A stretch of DNA of 60,945 bases from Tritrichomonas foetus (GCA_001839685.1 MLAK01000353.1:43294-104238); one strand, 5' to 3'; positions 1 to 12,098 are shown, numbered from the stretch's first letter. The notes: generated by a model not told the origin, from the sequence alone. Numbers and translations: made by a program.

Positions 1-51
1 GTGTTTATTTAATGAATGTGTTTATTTAATGAATGTGTTTATTTAATGAAC
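1..51. repeat. 17-bp tandem repeat, 3 copies
   Basis: Three head-to-tail copies of GTGTTTATTTAATGAAT (1-17, 18-34, 35-51; the last ends in C instead of T) open the window. The array may extend beyond the window edge. It lies downstream of the Myb gene that runs on the minus strand from 1444, and no function is suggested. Confidence 0.85.
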
Positions 52-268
52 GAGTGTGGCTAGTTGCTAAATGTTTACTTTTCATTCATGGTGATCGATG
101 ATAAAGATTTAAGTCTTGATCGAAATCCATGATTATAATCCGACCTTTTAGATCTAGACATACATTAGATGATAAAAAAAGGATGAAACGAATAATAAAA
201 AAGAATTTTCAAAAATATTTTTAGATAATGGTATAAAAAAATAGTCCGAATATAATACAAGGAAAAAT

Positions 269-348
269 AGGTATAGTGAAAAAATAGGCATGACGGTCAA
301 GCTTGATGTGGGGAAAAAGGACGATTTACCTATTTTGTCACTATGCCT
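269..348. repeat. Imperfect inverted repeat (hairpin-capable)
   Basis: The arms at 269-290 and 327-348 are reverse complements over 22 bp with three mismatches, separated by 36 bp (the core arm reads AGGTATAGTGA on the left). It sits about 120 bp beyond the stop of the flanking Myb gene. It could be a small mobile-element relic or a structured 3' flank; the sequence does not decide. Confidence 0.6.
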
Positions 349-469
349 TTGTTTATTTCTAATATAATATATAATATAATACTTTCAGCAAAATCGTAAG
401 TCCGAAAAACAATTTTGAACAAAATGCCGACAATCTCTATAGCTCCGCCCGAATTTTGAATAGATTAGT

Positions 470-1444
470 TTAACTTTGTTGGCTTTGCAGATTTACAAAC
501 TGTGTCGGGTTTGGAGAAATTTCCAAAAAGTTTGTAATTGAAGGGAGCGCCATATTTCTGTGTTGAATTGAATTGAGCGAATTTCCGATATCTGAGACTG
601 ATGGGCTTTTGAGAATTGTCTTATTTGAAGCGATGTTTGTTTTTGAAGAATTTAGGATTTTTGGCGAAATTTCGTCTGATGGCGCGGAATGGCCTTTTTT
701 CTCGCAGGCGCGTTGAAGGAGGTGGAAGCGGTTTTTCAAGTCGATTGGTGTTCTTGATTTCAGATATTGAGTGATTTGCGACCACTTTGGACCTAATTCG
801 GCATGTTTGACCATCAATATTCGATCTTCAGATTCTGTCCATTCGTTTTTGTTAAGAGTTGGTTCAAGATAGTATTTGAATCTTTCTCTACATTGTCGAG
901 CTGATCTTCCCTTCATATGCCTCATTACTGCCTTCCAATTTGAAGTTCCATATTGCTTGACGAGTTCGTAAAGGAGATTGTCTTCCTCTGGCGTAAACTT
1001 CTGTCTGCTACCTGTTGGGGAAAAACGGTATGGGTTCACATTGTTTGTTGCTGCGGTAGTCTTGGATGCTGGATGTTTAGAATTGTGGGAAGAATTTGAT
1101 GAATTACTAATGGTCAAATTAACAACGTGATTGACGTGCGAAACCGTCGGAAATTCAGAACTAACCGTTGGAGCAACAACAGCAATGCCATTTAAAAGAC
1201 TATTCCTTTGATCGAAGCCGTTGCTACTTGGGGTTGCGATTGTGTTAACCCCGAGAGCTGTTGGGTGCGGGTAAGAATTCATGTGCTGCGTAATTTGTCC
1301 CATGGTAGGCTGAGCTGCCGAATAAGATTCCAATAAAGACCGTGATATTGCTTGTGGATGGCTCGTTGGCTGGTGAATGTAAAGCGCTATCGGCGGGTTT
1401 GCTTGAGGCGTGCCGGAGTACATGATTGGGTAACTCTGTAGCAT
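470..1444 (-). CDS. Myb-like DNA-binding protein (two Myb repeats)
   Basis: This is a probable nuclear transcription factor of the R2R3-like Myb class that is greatly expanded in trichomonads. The open frame continues upstream to a TTG at 1471, but the first ATG is at 1444, giving 324 aa, and I use that start. The N-terminal ~140 residues are Ser/Asn/Gln/Pro-rich and look disordered. Myb repeat 1 spans about residues 149-193, with regularly spaced Trp/Phe and the recognition-helix motif RQCRERFKYYL. Repeat 2 spans about 200-244 and contains EWTESED, GPKWSQI and DLKNRFHLL. The C-terminal ~75 residues are low-complexity with no domain I recognise. The nearest gene is more than 2 kb away. The Myb class is secure; target genes are unknown. 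Confidence 0.88.
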   Translation of the reverse strand: MLQSYPIMYSGTPQANPPIALYIHQPTSHPQAISRSLLESYSAAQPTMGQITQHMNSYPHPTALGVNTIATPSSNGFDQRNSLLNGIAVVAPTVSSEFPTVSHVNHVVNLTISNSSNSSHNSKHPASKTTAATNNVNPYRFSPTGSRQKFTPEEDNLLYELVKQYGTSNWKAVMRHMKGRSARQCRERFKYYLEPTLNKNEWTESEDRILMVKHAELGPKWSQITQYLKSRTPIDLKNRFHLLQRACEKKGHSAPSDEISPKILNSSKTNIASNKTILKSPSVSDIGNSLNSIQHRNMALPSITNFLEISPNPTQFVNLQSQQS

Positions 1445-3642
1445 GTGCGTCTCTCGATGGAATGCTTTCAAATGATATTCAATTTAAAATATTTTTCTCA
1501 AATTTGTTTTATGCTCGAAAAATAATACAAAAATTTTTTTCGTCTAATGGATGTATTCAATTGATGAAAACCAGAAAAGTATTCATAAAGAAAAAATCAT
1601 AATTATTCTGAAATTATTTATTAACAGTCTGATTAAATGATTGAAATTCAATTGCAATTCGAAATAATTGTATTAGTTTTATCTGAATTAAGTTGAAGTT
1701 TTGATATAAATCATTGAATTCTTTCAATAAGAAGATGAGAATCATTATTTATAAAGCATAGAATAATAATTTTTGATGAACAATATTGAGACAGAAAGAA
1801 AATCTAAAGTATTATCGACTTTCTAGGATTTTTCCTTATTAAGAGAAATGATAATAAAACAATTGAAATTACCATTTTAGTCATTGGAAAAGATAAGAAA
1901 GAAGAAAATAAAATTGAATGAAACGAAATTTTATTTGAAATTTTCATCGATTTAAGTCGAAAAAAATTCATTCAAAATTGAAGACAATATTTTTATGCTA
2001 GTATTTTCCTGAATTGAGGAATCATTGCTCAACTGGTGATGATATCATTTATTAATGAAAGAAAAGCGGTTAAATAACAATAATGGTGAATAGTTTAATT
2101 CAAAAAAGCGTTTGTTAATTATCTCAGTGATTCAAACGGTTATAAGAGATTTTTTCTTGGATATCCATCAGCAATACGAATAATATAATATATTTTTCGT
2201 AATTCAGACGAATTAATATTTTACATGAAACTATATTTCGAATTTTATATTCTTAAAATTTGAGATAACTTTTTCAATCATTTCGAACAGAATTGTGTTG
2301 ATGTGAAAAGAACCTATTTTCTGCTGAATTCAGAATGAGAATTATTAAATAAGCCCAATAATAAATGTCTTTCCTTCTCACCATTTGAAAGATTTTTTTC
2401 ACAATAAATTCTATAAATTATAATTTTTTTGTGATAAATTTTGTGAAATATCATTAGTTTATTACAATCGATGTAATATTGAAATTTTTGTTGGTAAATG
2501 TAATTGCCAATTCATCGGGAAATATTTGGATATTATAGAAATGATTAATATATCTCCTTTGTAACTGCTAATATACCCACTAAACCTCCATAATAATTGA
2601 AGAAAAATGGAAATTTCGTAAGATATAGGTGAAATTTAAATTCCAAAATTTTCAAAATCTTTCTAATTTAAAACATTATTTGAGAATGAATTTGCGAATA
2701 TCAATTCAAAACAAACCGTTTTTGTACATTTTTCCAACCAATATTCCCCGCAGAGTATCTGCGTTTTGTAATGATATCATTCGATTTTCTATGTTTAATT
2801 GTTAGTTAAAAGTTATGAACTGAACTATTACTATTCTGCTTTTTCTTCCAATGAATTCAATTTAATTGAAGCGATTATCTGAAATTCACCTTTTCATAAT
2901 GATGTTATTCTTTTGATTTCGAATAGTGCTGCTGAGGAATGAATTTTTCATTGAAGTTGAAAAATTTGGTTTCATCATTGATTCGATATGATGAATCGAT
3001 AGATTGAGAATTGATTTTACTTTTCCGAAATGAGTGATAAAACCAGTGAAATTGATGTCCAATCAGCTTTTGGGCTTCAAAATTAATTCATAATATCGAT
3101 CAAAATTCGAATTCAATTAAATCAATAAAATTTGGTTTGGAAAAATGCAATTAAGGACAAAAGGATTGTTGAATACAAGAATGAATGTAACTATTGTGAA
3201 TTTTCAAATAGAAAAAAAATAAAAAAAAAATCATTCTATTTTACCTTGAGGGATGATACAATTGGATTTTTCTAAAGTTTTTTTAGACAAAATTGTTGAA
3301 TTTAGATGAAATTCATATTCAGGAAACCTCAAAAAAATTATATAAAAAAAACTTTATCAGTTATCAAAAGAAGCAATTTTAGATCTCCATTTCGGAATCT
3401 TTTTCTTGAAATGAGCCTTCATTTTTTTGTTTATTATATACCCCAAAATCGCAAACTTTTCCCCTTTCTGTTTTACAAGATATGGTTATAATTCGACGAA
3501 AATCTGACAATTGTCAGATTTTTATTGATAGTTTTTTTCAATATTAAAATAACTTTTTGATTAAATTAATGTACGGTTAGAATGGATCATTTCACTTTTT
3601 ATATTCTCACATATGTATATTTAATTTCTAATTTCAGACTTA
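1445..3642. other. AT-rich intergenic spacer
   Basis: These 2.2 kb have no supported gene. The one open frame of about 60 codons (3306-3491, plus strand) is low-complexity, Lys/Phe-rich and matches nothing I recognise. A perfect palindrome at 3499-3522 lies just before the transposase gene. The bases directly before that gene's ATG (TTTCTAATTTCAG) look like a generic 3' splice site, but no matching donor or upstream exon was seen. Confidence 0.6.
3499..3522. repeat. 24-bp perfect palindrome
   Basis: The half-site AAAATCTGACAA is followed directly by its exact reverse complement, with no spacer. It lies 121 bp upstream of the transposase ATG. Possible roles are an operator-like or transposase-binding site, or a hairpin in the 5' flank. 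I found no second copy at the other side of the transposase gene, so it is not shown to be a terminal repeat. Confidence 0.8.
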
Positions 3643-4965
3643 ATGGGGAAGAAAAGAAAGTATTCCAAAAGAAAACAAATACTACTTCCGTTGACGAATA
3701 TTCGAAAAGTGCCCAAGTTTCCGAAACTGGTCAAAAACCATCATGTGTGGATGAATGATTCCATCAATGAAGTAGCTCCCATATGGGAATACTTGAAAAT
3801 GAAGGAATTACCATATGGGGCGCTTAAACAAGTTTCACATGATACGAATATAAAATATCAAACGCTTAAAAAATGGCGACAAAAATTTAAAAAAGACCCT
3901 AACTACACTCCATATGAAGCACTAGGGGTAACAACGCTCCCAAATGAAACAGAAGATCAACTATTCAATTTAGTATCTGATAAACTTAATAACGGAACTC
4001 CATTCACCTTGAACGAACTTCAAGACACAGCAATTCATTTGTATCAACAATTATCCATGGAACAAGTTGGTAGAGATCGTTTCTCGGCCACAAATTCTTG
4101 GGCTTACAGATTCCTTGACAAATACGGCCTATCGGTGAGATCATCAAAACCCAGTAAAAAGGGAGAAGTGGATCCAAAGTTTATTGACATCTTTATAGAA
4201 AAATTAACACATGCAGCTCAAGATTATCATCCTGAAAGAATCTTCAATATGGATGAAACTTTTGTCCATGTGTGTTGCCCACCTTCCAAAGTAATTGGCA
4301 GGAAAGGAGCTGAAAACGTTCCATCTTTTATTAATGAAGATGAAAAAAGTGGTTTTACATGTTTAACAACAATTAGCTTTGGGGGAACTATACTTGAACC
4401 AATATTTCTCACGAAAGGTAATCAAGAAAACTCCGAAATGCAATTCGGAGAAGCCTGGAATTATGAAAATGATATCAAAATAATGAAAAGTGAAACAGGT
4501 TGGGCAACCAGTGAAGTGATGTGTCAATACATTAAATGGTTATCAGAACAAGTTAATAATGAGCCTTGCTGTTTAGTCTTAGATGTATACAGCACGCATA
4601 AAGATGCAATTGTCAGAGAACTTGCACAGAGTTTGCAAATAGATCTCATTTTTGTCCCCGCCAATGGTACTGGTTCCTTTCAGCCATTAGATAGAAAGAT
4701 CTTTGGAATTATTAAGGCTAAAATGAAAAAAGCGTGGGATATTTCACGGAGAAAAGCAATTGAAGGGAATTCAGTTTGGAATAAAGCTTTAGCTGCACGA
4801 ACATTCAAAGAAATACTTAATAAAGTAAGCAGTCATGCATATAAATCAGCATGGAACATTCCTGGTTTCCCCATGATAAGTAAATGTGAAAATAAGATTT
4901 CTAGCACAGATGATACGGATGATACAGATTATAATTTTGAAGATGAGTTTTTAGAGTATTTTTAA
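3643..4965 (+). CDS. Pogo/CENP-B-like DDD transposase
   Basis: This is a 440-aa, apparently complete transposase of the Tc1/mariner superfamily, pogo/Tigger/jerky branch. A Psq-type helix-turn-helix lies at about residues 45-85 (YQTLKKWRQKF). A second, CENP-B-type DNA-binding segment follows at about 100-168 (SWAYRFLDKYGLS). The catalytic core (DDE_1 type) shows three acidic residues in the expected contexts: D204 in FNMDET, D314 in LVLDVYSTH and D350 in FQPLDRKIFG, the last two separated by 35 residues. The protein has an acidic Asp/Thr-rich C-terminus. No stop or frameshift interrupts it, so it could be active or domesticated. I could not find terminal inverted repeats or a TA duplication by eye, which leaves open a single-copy domesticated gene. 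Confidence 0.88.
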   Translation: MGKKRKYSKRKQILLPLTNIRKVPKFPKLVKNHHVWMNDSINEVAPIWEYLKMKELPYGALKQVSHDTNIKYQTLKKWRQKFKKDPNYTPYEALGVTTLPNETEDQLFNLVSDKLNNGTPFTLNELQDTAIHLYQQLSMEQVGRDRFSATNSWAYRFLDKYGLSVRSSKPSKKGEVDPKFIDIFIEKLTHAAQDYHPERIFNMDETFVHVCCPPSKVIGRKGAENVPSFINEDEKSGFTCLTTISFGGTILEPIFLTKGNQENSEMQFGEAWNYENDIKIMKSETGWATSEVMCQYIKWLSEQVNNEPCCLVLDVYSTHKDAIVRELAQSLQIDLIFVPANGTGSFQPLDRKIFGIIKAKMKKAWDISRRKAIEGNSVWNKALAARTFKEILNKVSSHAYKSAWNIPGFPMISKCENKISSTDDTDDTDYNFEDEFLEYF

Positions 4966-7900
4966 TCATCATCAACAAGTGTATTTACTATTTCGAACTC
5001 ATATTCAGCTAGAACAACTCATGATATTGGTAAGAGAAGGTGTACATTCCGTGAATTTTGCGAAATCAATTCATTTTGAAATAAAAAGTAGGAAATGAAT
5101 CAGCTCAAACAGTTTTTTGTGGATCATTTAATGTAAATTCATGAAATTATGAATTTTTACCTTTAGATGAAAAAAATGTTTTCATTTCCAACTTCTGTGA
5201 AAACAATAACAAGAATATATTTCTTTTGGAGCTTTTCCACTTTTAACTGCAAAATCACAAGCTATTTTTTTGATGGCAGAAATAATGTGACAGAAAAGGT
5301 CGGTAATAACAAAAGGATATGCTTCAATCAACAATGTAAACGATTCTTCACTTACTTTAATAGAGTGAATGGTAAATTTTCTGGTCTTGAGGCAATCACG
5401 AATGGCATGAAGAGTAATTTGAATAAAAATGCTTTCACATCTGTGAAATAGTAGAACTTAGAACAGGAGCAAAGAAGCAGATTCACCATTAGTTTCACGA
5501 ATCACTATATCACTTGGTAAGATTTCATATAAAAGTTTTGAACTTTGAACTTTAGTTTTCTTTTCCCCCTCCTTCTTTTTTTCTGCGTCTTCTTATTCAT
5601 TAATTAAATTCGATTTTACCTTTATAACCAGAACAAGAAAAATCATTTTTCATCTCTTTCAAGTCTTAATAAAATCACAGCGTATGGAAAATTTCTAAAT
5701 ATTATCATTATTGAGAGAGACATCATCTATATTTATATAAGTCTATTTATAAATATGTATAGCTTAAGTTGTAAACATCATTTTTGTTGTATCTTAACAA
5801 TATTGTATTTATTGAATCTTTTTCAAATCAACGATTGATGTCTTGACCGAGCATTGATCAGGCGTGAAGCGATTAATCCAGAAATTGGCATATCACTTCT
5901 TCTCCTACTTTCATATCTTCGTACTTTTAGCATGTTAATAATTGTACATGCCAAATTTATTCGAAGTTGTGTTCATGATTTTGCAAGCAAACAATTTCAT
6001 GTTCAAAGGGAAAAAAACGAGATTTTCATTGTTTGCAAAGTCGTTTCACTATGATAATTCTGGTTCTTACAGAACTAATATGCCAAAAAATGATCCTCGC
6101 GAGGATTTTATTGTTGAACCAATGAATGCTTTATTTTATCTTGTGAAACAAATATAAATCTCCAAGTTATATCGATATTTGTACGAATTTTTACATGATT
6201 TTTTAGTTGATGATGATTAGGTGCAAGAGTAGAAGTAAAAAGAATTGTATAAAGAAACATTGATGCAGTATGATCACGTTCAACATTAAAATTAGGTGCA
6301 TGCGAGGCTGGAGAAAAACACACCACCCAAAAAAAGTGGAAAAGGTATTTCTCTAATTTGATACTATTAGTGAACGATTTGTTAATCGATATTTGTCCAA
6401 TAACGATTAAAAATTATACTGCAACAAAATAGGTAAATAAAGAAACCATTAATTAATAAACGAAATAACATTTCACGACTTGATAATAACTAAAAGGAAA
6501 AATAACGATAATTTATTGATGATTTTCATTCAATATATTGATTGTAAGATTGTATTACATCACCAGATAATATATTATATTTGACTTCTTAGAAAATTAA
6601 ATGATAATATCTAAAATTAAAGAAAAGCAAAATAATATCGACTTTTTCGATGTAATTTTGAGCAAATTTACCTCACCAACTTGGATGGATTAAAAGTGAA
6701 AATTCAGTAGTCAATAAAATTATCAATGAAGAAATAACAACAAGTTTTCTGACTTAAAAACGTATATCAGCATATAATTCACGCGTTGCTATTAAGAAAT
6801 ATAAGGATAAAACACAAAAACAAGAAAAAATGAAAACCGCTATTTTGATGATTTGTGGCTATTTTTTTATTTTCGGCTCTAACTGAAATATAGAATTATA
6901 TTTGACGCGATAATTTCTATTTCCAGAAATAACTTTTGAATTTCCTTTGAATAAAAATTATTGAGAAATGTAAATGATTCCATTTTTGGCGCGAATTTTT
7001 TTATTTTTGCAACATATAGAACACATCTCATTTAGATTAATTTCACTTGAGGTACTTGGTAAATTTTGTTTGAAGGTCGTTTTTTTAGACGATTAATGTC
7101 AGATAAAGTGTCCCAAAAAATCTAATTTTCGTTGAATTACCGATTATATGTTTTTGTACGTGTTTAAAAATATGTGCCCCAAAATACGAAACAAGAAAAC
7201 ATCTGTGTATAATGATGAAAGGATTTCAATTTTTTTTGCGATCGATGTTTTTAGTGGAAAAGAGCTATTTTGCTGTGCATGCAAAGGCGAATAATCGTGT
7301 AAAAGGTATCGAATAGAAAATCATTTCTCGGCGAGTTATGATCATTTTCTGATATTTTTCGGTAAATAACGTATTTTATTCAATATGTTATCGTACGTTT
7401 TTTGGCAAAATGGTCGTCAAAAGGGGAAAAGTATACGATTTTGGGGTAACATAATAAATCAAAATAATATCCAGAAAATCACCAAAAGTTTATAAATGAT
7501 AAATTCAGATGTAGTTAAATCCACTAGAAAGATCAAAATCAATGTTTCCCGTATCATGTTAGATAAAATAATTTTCTTTGAAAATATAAAATTTTCTTAA
7601 GAAATGTTTCTATGTAGGTGAACTTTTTCTAATATATTTTTACAGAGTTCTCAATTTATCCATCATTACACTGAAAACTCTAATCCAAATAGATTGTGTT
7701 CTGCAATTTCTTCGAAAAAAAATCGTGTTTTTGTGATTTTAGTCTCATTTCAGTGTTCAATAAGATGAGGTTTTTGGAGGGAAATTCACCGTTACATTTT
7801 CATATAATTGCTTTCTGTTCATTTTAATTTTATCAAACACTTTGTAGGAATTCCAATCACTTTCTTTTCAGAGATTTTCTGAAGTGTTCACAAAAAGTTC

Positions 7901-9462
7901 TTGTGTTATTTCCAGTAATGACACAAAATTGATGAATCATATTATCTTAAATCTGGATGAATTGAATAACATTTAATTTAAATTGGATTTTGCGAATATT
8001 CCAAGACAAAAGATGTGAAAATAAAATGATCAAAATGGTTGGCAAATATAAAAGTTTGTGAAGAATTGAGAAGAAAAAGATTGAGAAAAGAAAAATTACT
8101 CATGTGAAGGATGTAACTTTTTTACGTTATGAATTTTGGGTCAAACGCACAGAAGCATCTTGTTGACGCAATTTATAAAGAGATCCACAAGAATTAGTGC
8201 AATATTCCGATTTCACCGAAGTTAATCACTTCTTTCTTAAAAAACTAAGAGTATGATATTATATAATATGAGAAAATATAGTCGTTTTTTCGTTAGATAG
8301 ATATCTTGTCTTATAAATGAGAAGATAAAGTCATTCACAATAAGAAATTTTCAATAATTATTCAAATTATTATTTTTCACAAAATTTATGGGAAATGAAT
8401 TTTTCAATGAACATTTTCCAGAATCCTTTGAAAAATATTTAAAAATATAAATGATTCTGGATTTTGAATGTGGAAAAATACATTTTTTGAAAGAGTATTT
8501 CTGATGATCTTCGATTTCCAGAAGATTTATTTTCAACGGATAAATTAAATCTCTCAATTTCTTGCGAATAATATTCTTTTTCTGTTAGACAATAGAAATA
8601 AATTTGAGAGCATCAAACGAAGAGTTTTATGCAATCAAACGATCAACACAATTTTTATTCCATGCAACTACCGAGATTGAAAGAAACATAAATTTTCCTG
8701 GAACATACTGTTAATTTTAATTACATTATTTCTTGATTTTTTTTAGTTTTTTTGTATTTCTTGGTTAACAAATATGTTTTTTAATTAATTTGTGTTTGAA
8801 TATATTGGTAAATTCAATATATATTAGTAACTATCATAAGGGAGATATTTTCATAGAATGAGACATTTTAATTTCAGAAGTTGGTGAAGATTTTAGAAGA
8901 AAACGCAAAAGTGCATTATAGAGTGATAATTTCCTTTTATAAAAGAGTATTTCTAATAATAAAACGCATTTAGCTTTTTTAATTAGATTTTAATCAAACT
9001 TTTCAGCTATTGGTAAAAATATCTTCGAAAATATAAACTTTAATCTTTCCATAGCACAAGCTATATTATTTTCTGTAAATAGAAATTATATTTAACAAAC
9101 CATTTCCACTAATTACATTTCTTGAGGAAAAAATGAAATAAATTTTTTGATCAAAAAATATTTCTTCAAATTTGATTTAAACGTAAGAGACAGTTATCCA
9201 AAGTAAAGTTTTCGAAACCAAGATCTATTTCCTTGATTTTGATGAAACTCACAAAAATAATTATTTTTCATCAAAAAAATCGACTTTTAACTCATTTGCA
9301 TAACCATTCTGCTTATTATCTAGCATTAGAAATGACCAATTCCAGGAAAAAGATTGAAAATATTTTGTATTTTTTTATATAATAGTATATTTCATTAATA
9401 GAATATGTAAATCACTATTAAAACTACAAACAGTATAAATTATTATTTCCTTCTCAGGTTTC
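4966..9462. other. Long AT-rich intergenic region with possible decayed coding segments
   Basis: These 4.5 kb have no supported gene. On the minus strand 5170-5451 stays open for about 91 codons without an ATG, and an independent plus-strand frame over the same DNA is also open (5167-5451). A plus frame at 5942-6157 and a minus frame at 6108-6326 are also longer than expected for such AT-rich DNA. None resembles a family I know, so they may be relics of old insertions. From 6330 to 9460 I see only AT-rich spacer. Confidence 0.4.
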
Positions 9463-10779
9463 TTAAAAATTCAAGCATGATATCGGCATTGGAATTTGAA
9501 TCATCTTTCTTTTCTGCCCAATTTTCATCAAATTTTCATTATCGCTTCCAATTGGGCTTGACTGGTCAGAGCTGCATGATGAAGAAGAATCATTCTTTGT
9601 TTTTAAAATCGAATTTTGCGATTTTTCATCGAAATAATCAATTTTAGGAATTAAAAGCGAATTTTGAAGGGCTTCGTTCCCTTCAGAATTCACAAAAGTG
9701 TTCCTGTTTCTTCCTTCAATCATGGCCGTTTGGCCAGAAATCTGAAATGTATCATTATGATATTTATTGAAAACATTTCCATCTAAAAAATTCGCAAACT
9801 CCTTCTGATTGAGCTGGATATCATTAATTGTTTGTTTACAACTACTTGATGAACGAATGGCCGATAAAATGTCAGTATTCCCAATTGGATATTTCTTGTC
9901 GTTATAAGGATTTTGATCGTTCATTTCATCGATTGTATTTTTATCAAAAAGATTCAGATTTTTGAAAAATTGTTTTCGACAATTTGTGAGGGTATTAGAA
10001 AAATTGAAATTACTTGGTGAATTAGAGATGTTTTGAAAAGTACTTAATTTTTCGTTATTTTCACAATTGTTTATATAAACAATTGAATGATTTGAATACT
10101 CAGAAATATTTGTAATCTCACAAATTTCTTTTTGAATTGAATTTAATGGTTCATTCATATCTCGATTATTGTTGTTATTTTCACATTGATTTTGTGTATC
10201 ATTGAATGTATTTTGATCATTAGTAGTAGATATTTCATTAGTTTCGCAATTGAATATAGATGCATCCATTTTTTGATCCAAATTTCCGGAATTTTCATGA
10301 TTGTTGTCATCTTCCTCTTGCTGTAAAGCGCTGCCTGCTATTGGGGAACTCCGATTTTGCTTCCGCATGATTCTGCGGTAACGATTTTTTAAGTTGATAT
10401 CTGTTCTTCCATCGAAAAAAGAGGAAAGGAGGGCCCATTTGGGTCCAAGCTGTTTGTATTTCGATAGGAGTAGCTCGTCCTCTTCGCGGGTCCATTCTTT
10501 TTTCTGCTGCGAAGCCGAGCTCAAATAATATTTATATCTTTCGCGGCACTGACGCGACGTCCGTCCTGTATTCATCATTGAAGCGACTGTCTGCCATGCC
10601 CTCTCGCCGTATCTGCTCACGAGAGCGAGCAAGTATTTGTCTTCCTCTTTTGTGAATTTTCGATGAAATGGAATCTTTTTGCGACTTCTCTGATTACTTG
10701 GAATTGTTTGTCGTGCGCTTGATAATTCGATATCTGGGTTACTTTCGGATGTTTGTTTGGTTCCTTCTGATTGAGACAT
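9463..10779 (-). CDS. Myb-like DNA-binding protein with Asn/Ser-rich tail
   Basis: This is a two-repeat Myb protein, probably a nuclear transcription factor. The open frame extends to a TTG at 10857; the first ATG in frame is at 10779, giving 438 aa, and is used here. Repeat 1 covers about residues 41-87 (KFTKEEDKYLL, RAWQTV, TSRQCRERYKYYL). Repeat 2 covers about 95-138 (EWTREEDELLL, GPKWALL, DINLKNRYRRI). The remaining ~300 residues are Asn/Ser/Gln-rich, typical of disordered activation-type regions in this group. Repeat order and spacing match the Myb proteins at 470-1444 and 19357-20493, so they are paralogues. The Myb-domain DNA is richer in G+C than the tail, although less sharply than in the gene at 19357. 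Confidence 0.88.
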   Translation of the reverse strand: MSQSEGTKQTSESNPDIELSSARQTIPSNQRSRKKIPFHRKFTKEEDKYLLALVSRYGERAWQTVASMMNTGRTSRQCRERYKYYLSSASQQKKEWTREEDELLLSKYKQLGPKWALLSSFFDGRTDINLKNRYRRIMRKQNRSSPIAGSALQQEEDDNNHENSGNLDQKMDASIFNCETNEISTTNDQNTFNDTQNQCENNNNNRDMNEPLNSIQKEICEITNISEYSNHSIVYINNCENNEKLSTFQNISNSPSNFNFSNTLTNCRKQFFKNLNLFDKNTIDEMNDQNPYNDKKYPIGNTDILSAIRSSSSCKQTINDIQLNQKEFANFLDGNVFNKYHNDTFQISGQTAMIEGRNRNTFVNSEGNEALQNSLLIPKIDYFDEKSQNSILKTKNDSSSSCSSDQSSPIGSDNENLMKIGQKRKMIQIPMPISCLNF

Positions 10780-12098
10780 TCCTCGGAAGAAAAAAAATTC
10801 TTTCGATTGTGGGAAAAATGTAAAATTTTTCAATAAACTTTTTGAATAAATAATCAAATTTGTTGTTTCCTAAAAGAAAATCAGGAAATAATCGAAATTC
10901 TATTCTTCTATTCGAAAATAAAATGATAATTTGGAGATAATTTATTTTTAGGGAAAATATATCTAAAAATTGTTCATAGGAAATGACAAATTCCGTGAGA
11001 TAAATAGAATTTTAATGATTTAATCTAATTCACTATTTTTGTGAAATCCATTGAATTGATTCAATAATTGAATTAAAATTCGAGAAAAAAGATATTCGGT
11101 CTAATTTCTTTTATTCCTTCTGTATATCAAACCAGCATGTGAAGAGAAGAATTTTTGAGTTTTAAGTTATTGTTAATCTATGAAATAATCGGTGATTTTT
11201 CTGTTAATTCGAAATTGAATAATATCTCAAGATTGAAAGATTATATATAATAATCAATTTCCCCGGAAATTTTGCTTAATTGAATTAGAATCCTTTTTAT
11301 GCGATATTGTTTGTGGTTCATCAGTAACATATTCAATTATTATATATTATAACAATTTCTAATAATAGTCTACAATACTTTACTCTGTTATTTCCCTTTT
11401 ATATCAAAGTATATTAATATCAAATTTTCAATGTTACTGATATCAAATACATTTGAATAAATTTATTTTCTGTTTATTCAATAAAATTGAAAGAATGGTT
11501 AAAATTAAAAGCCCATTTTTAGATGAATTTACGGAATTCTGAAAATTTCAGAATGATTTCAATGATTTACAAATATTTCTGAATTAATATCGTTTAATTA
11601 TTTTTTTTTTTTTAACAATTGGTTTATTCTGTTTTGAAGATTTATGCAACCAGAAATCTCTTTTCCCATATTATAAACTTATATTGGAAACTAACCAATT
11701 TACATTTTTCCTTCACAGTAATTTTCCCACAAAGTATTCAAAGTTTTAACCAATTTTTTCTGAATAAACGTTAATCATATCGTTTTTTTTTTTTTGGTTG
11801 AATAGAACATTTTACAAGGCCTCATTTTTAATATTTTCCTTAGATGTTTGGTGAATAAGTTTATTTTTATATGTAGATTATTATCAACTAATATTTCGCG
11901 TTTTGAATTACCAATTTTTTGCCGAAAAAAATGTTTTTGAGATTTGGTGGAACTTTTTGATAGATGTGACCGTTAATTGATGATAAACATCGAGAAAGAT
12001 AAAACTACTTTAAAAATATATTTGTCAATTAAAAAATGCATCAACAAATTAATATTTCAATTATGTGAATGAATCTTCATTTTAATGTAGAATTTGAG
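10780..12098. other. AT-rich intergenic spacer
   Basis: No gene or repeat of note was seen here. Short T homopolymers occur near 11600 and 11785. The spacer ends at the left terminus of the TTAA-flanked element. Confidence 0.6.

Noticed and set aside
1445..1471. Longer start of the first Myb gene at 1471
   Set aside because: The codon there is TTG; the first ATG in frame is at 1444.
3306..3491. 61-codon plus-strand frame
   Set aside because: Lys/Phe-rich low-complexity translation with no similarity to known proteins; expected by chance in long AT-rich spacer.
3630..3642. 3' splice site just before the transposase ATG (TTTCTAATTTCAG)
   Set aside because: AT-rich DNA gives such strings often; there is no donor, branch motif of the trichomonad type or upstream exon.
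10780..10857. Longer start of the second Myb gene at 10857
   Set aside because: The codon is TTG and the added 26 residues are Phe/Lys-rich low complexity; the ATG at 10779 precedes the typical Ser-rich leader.
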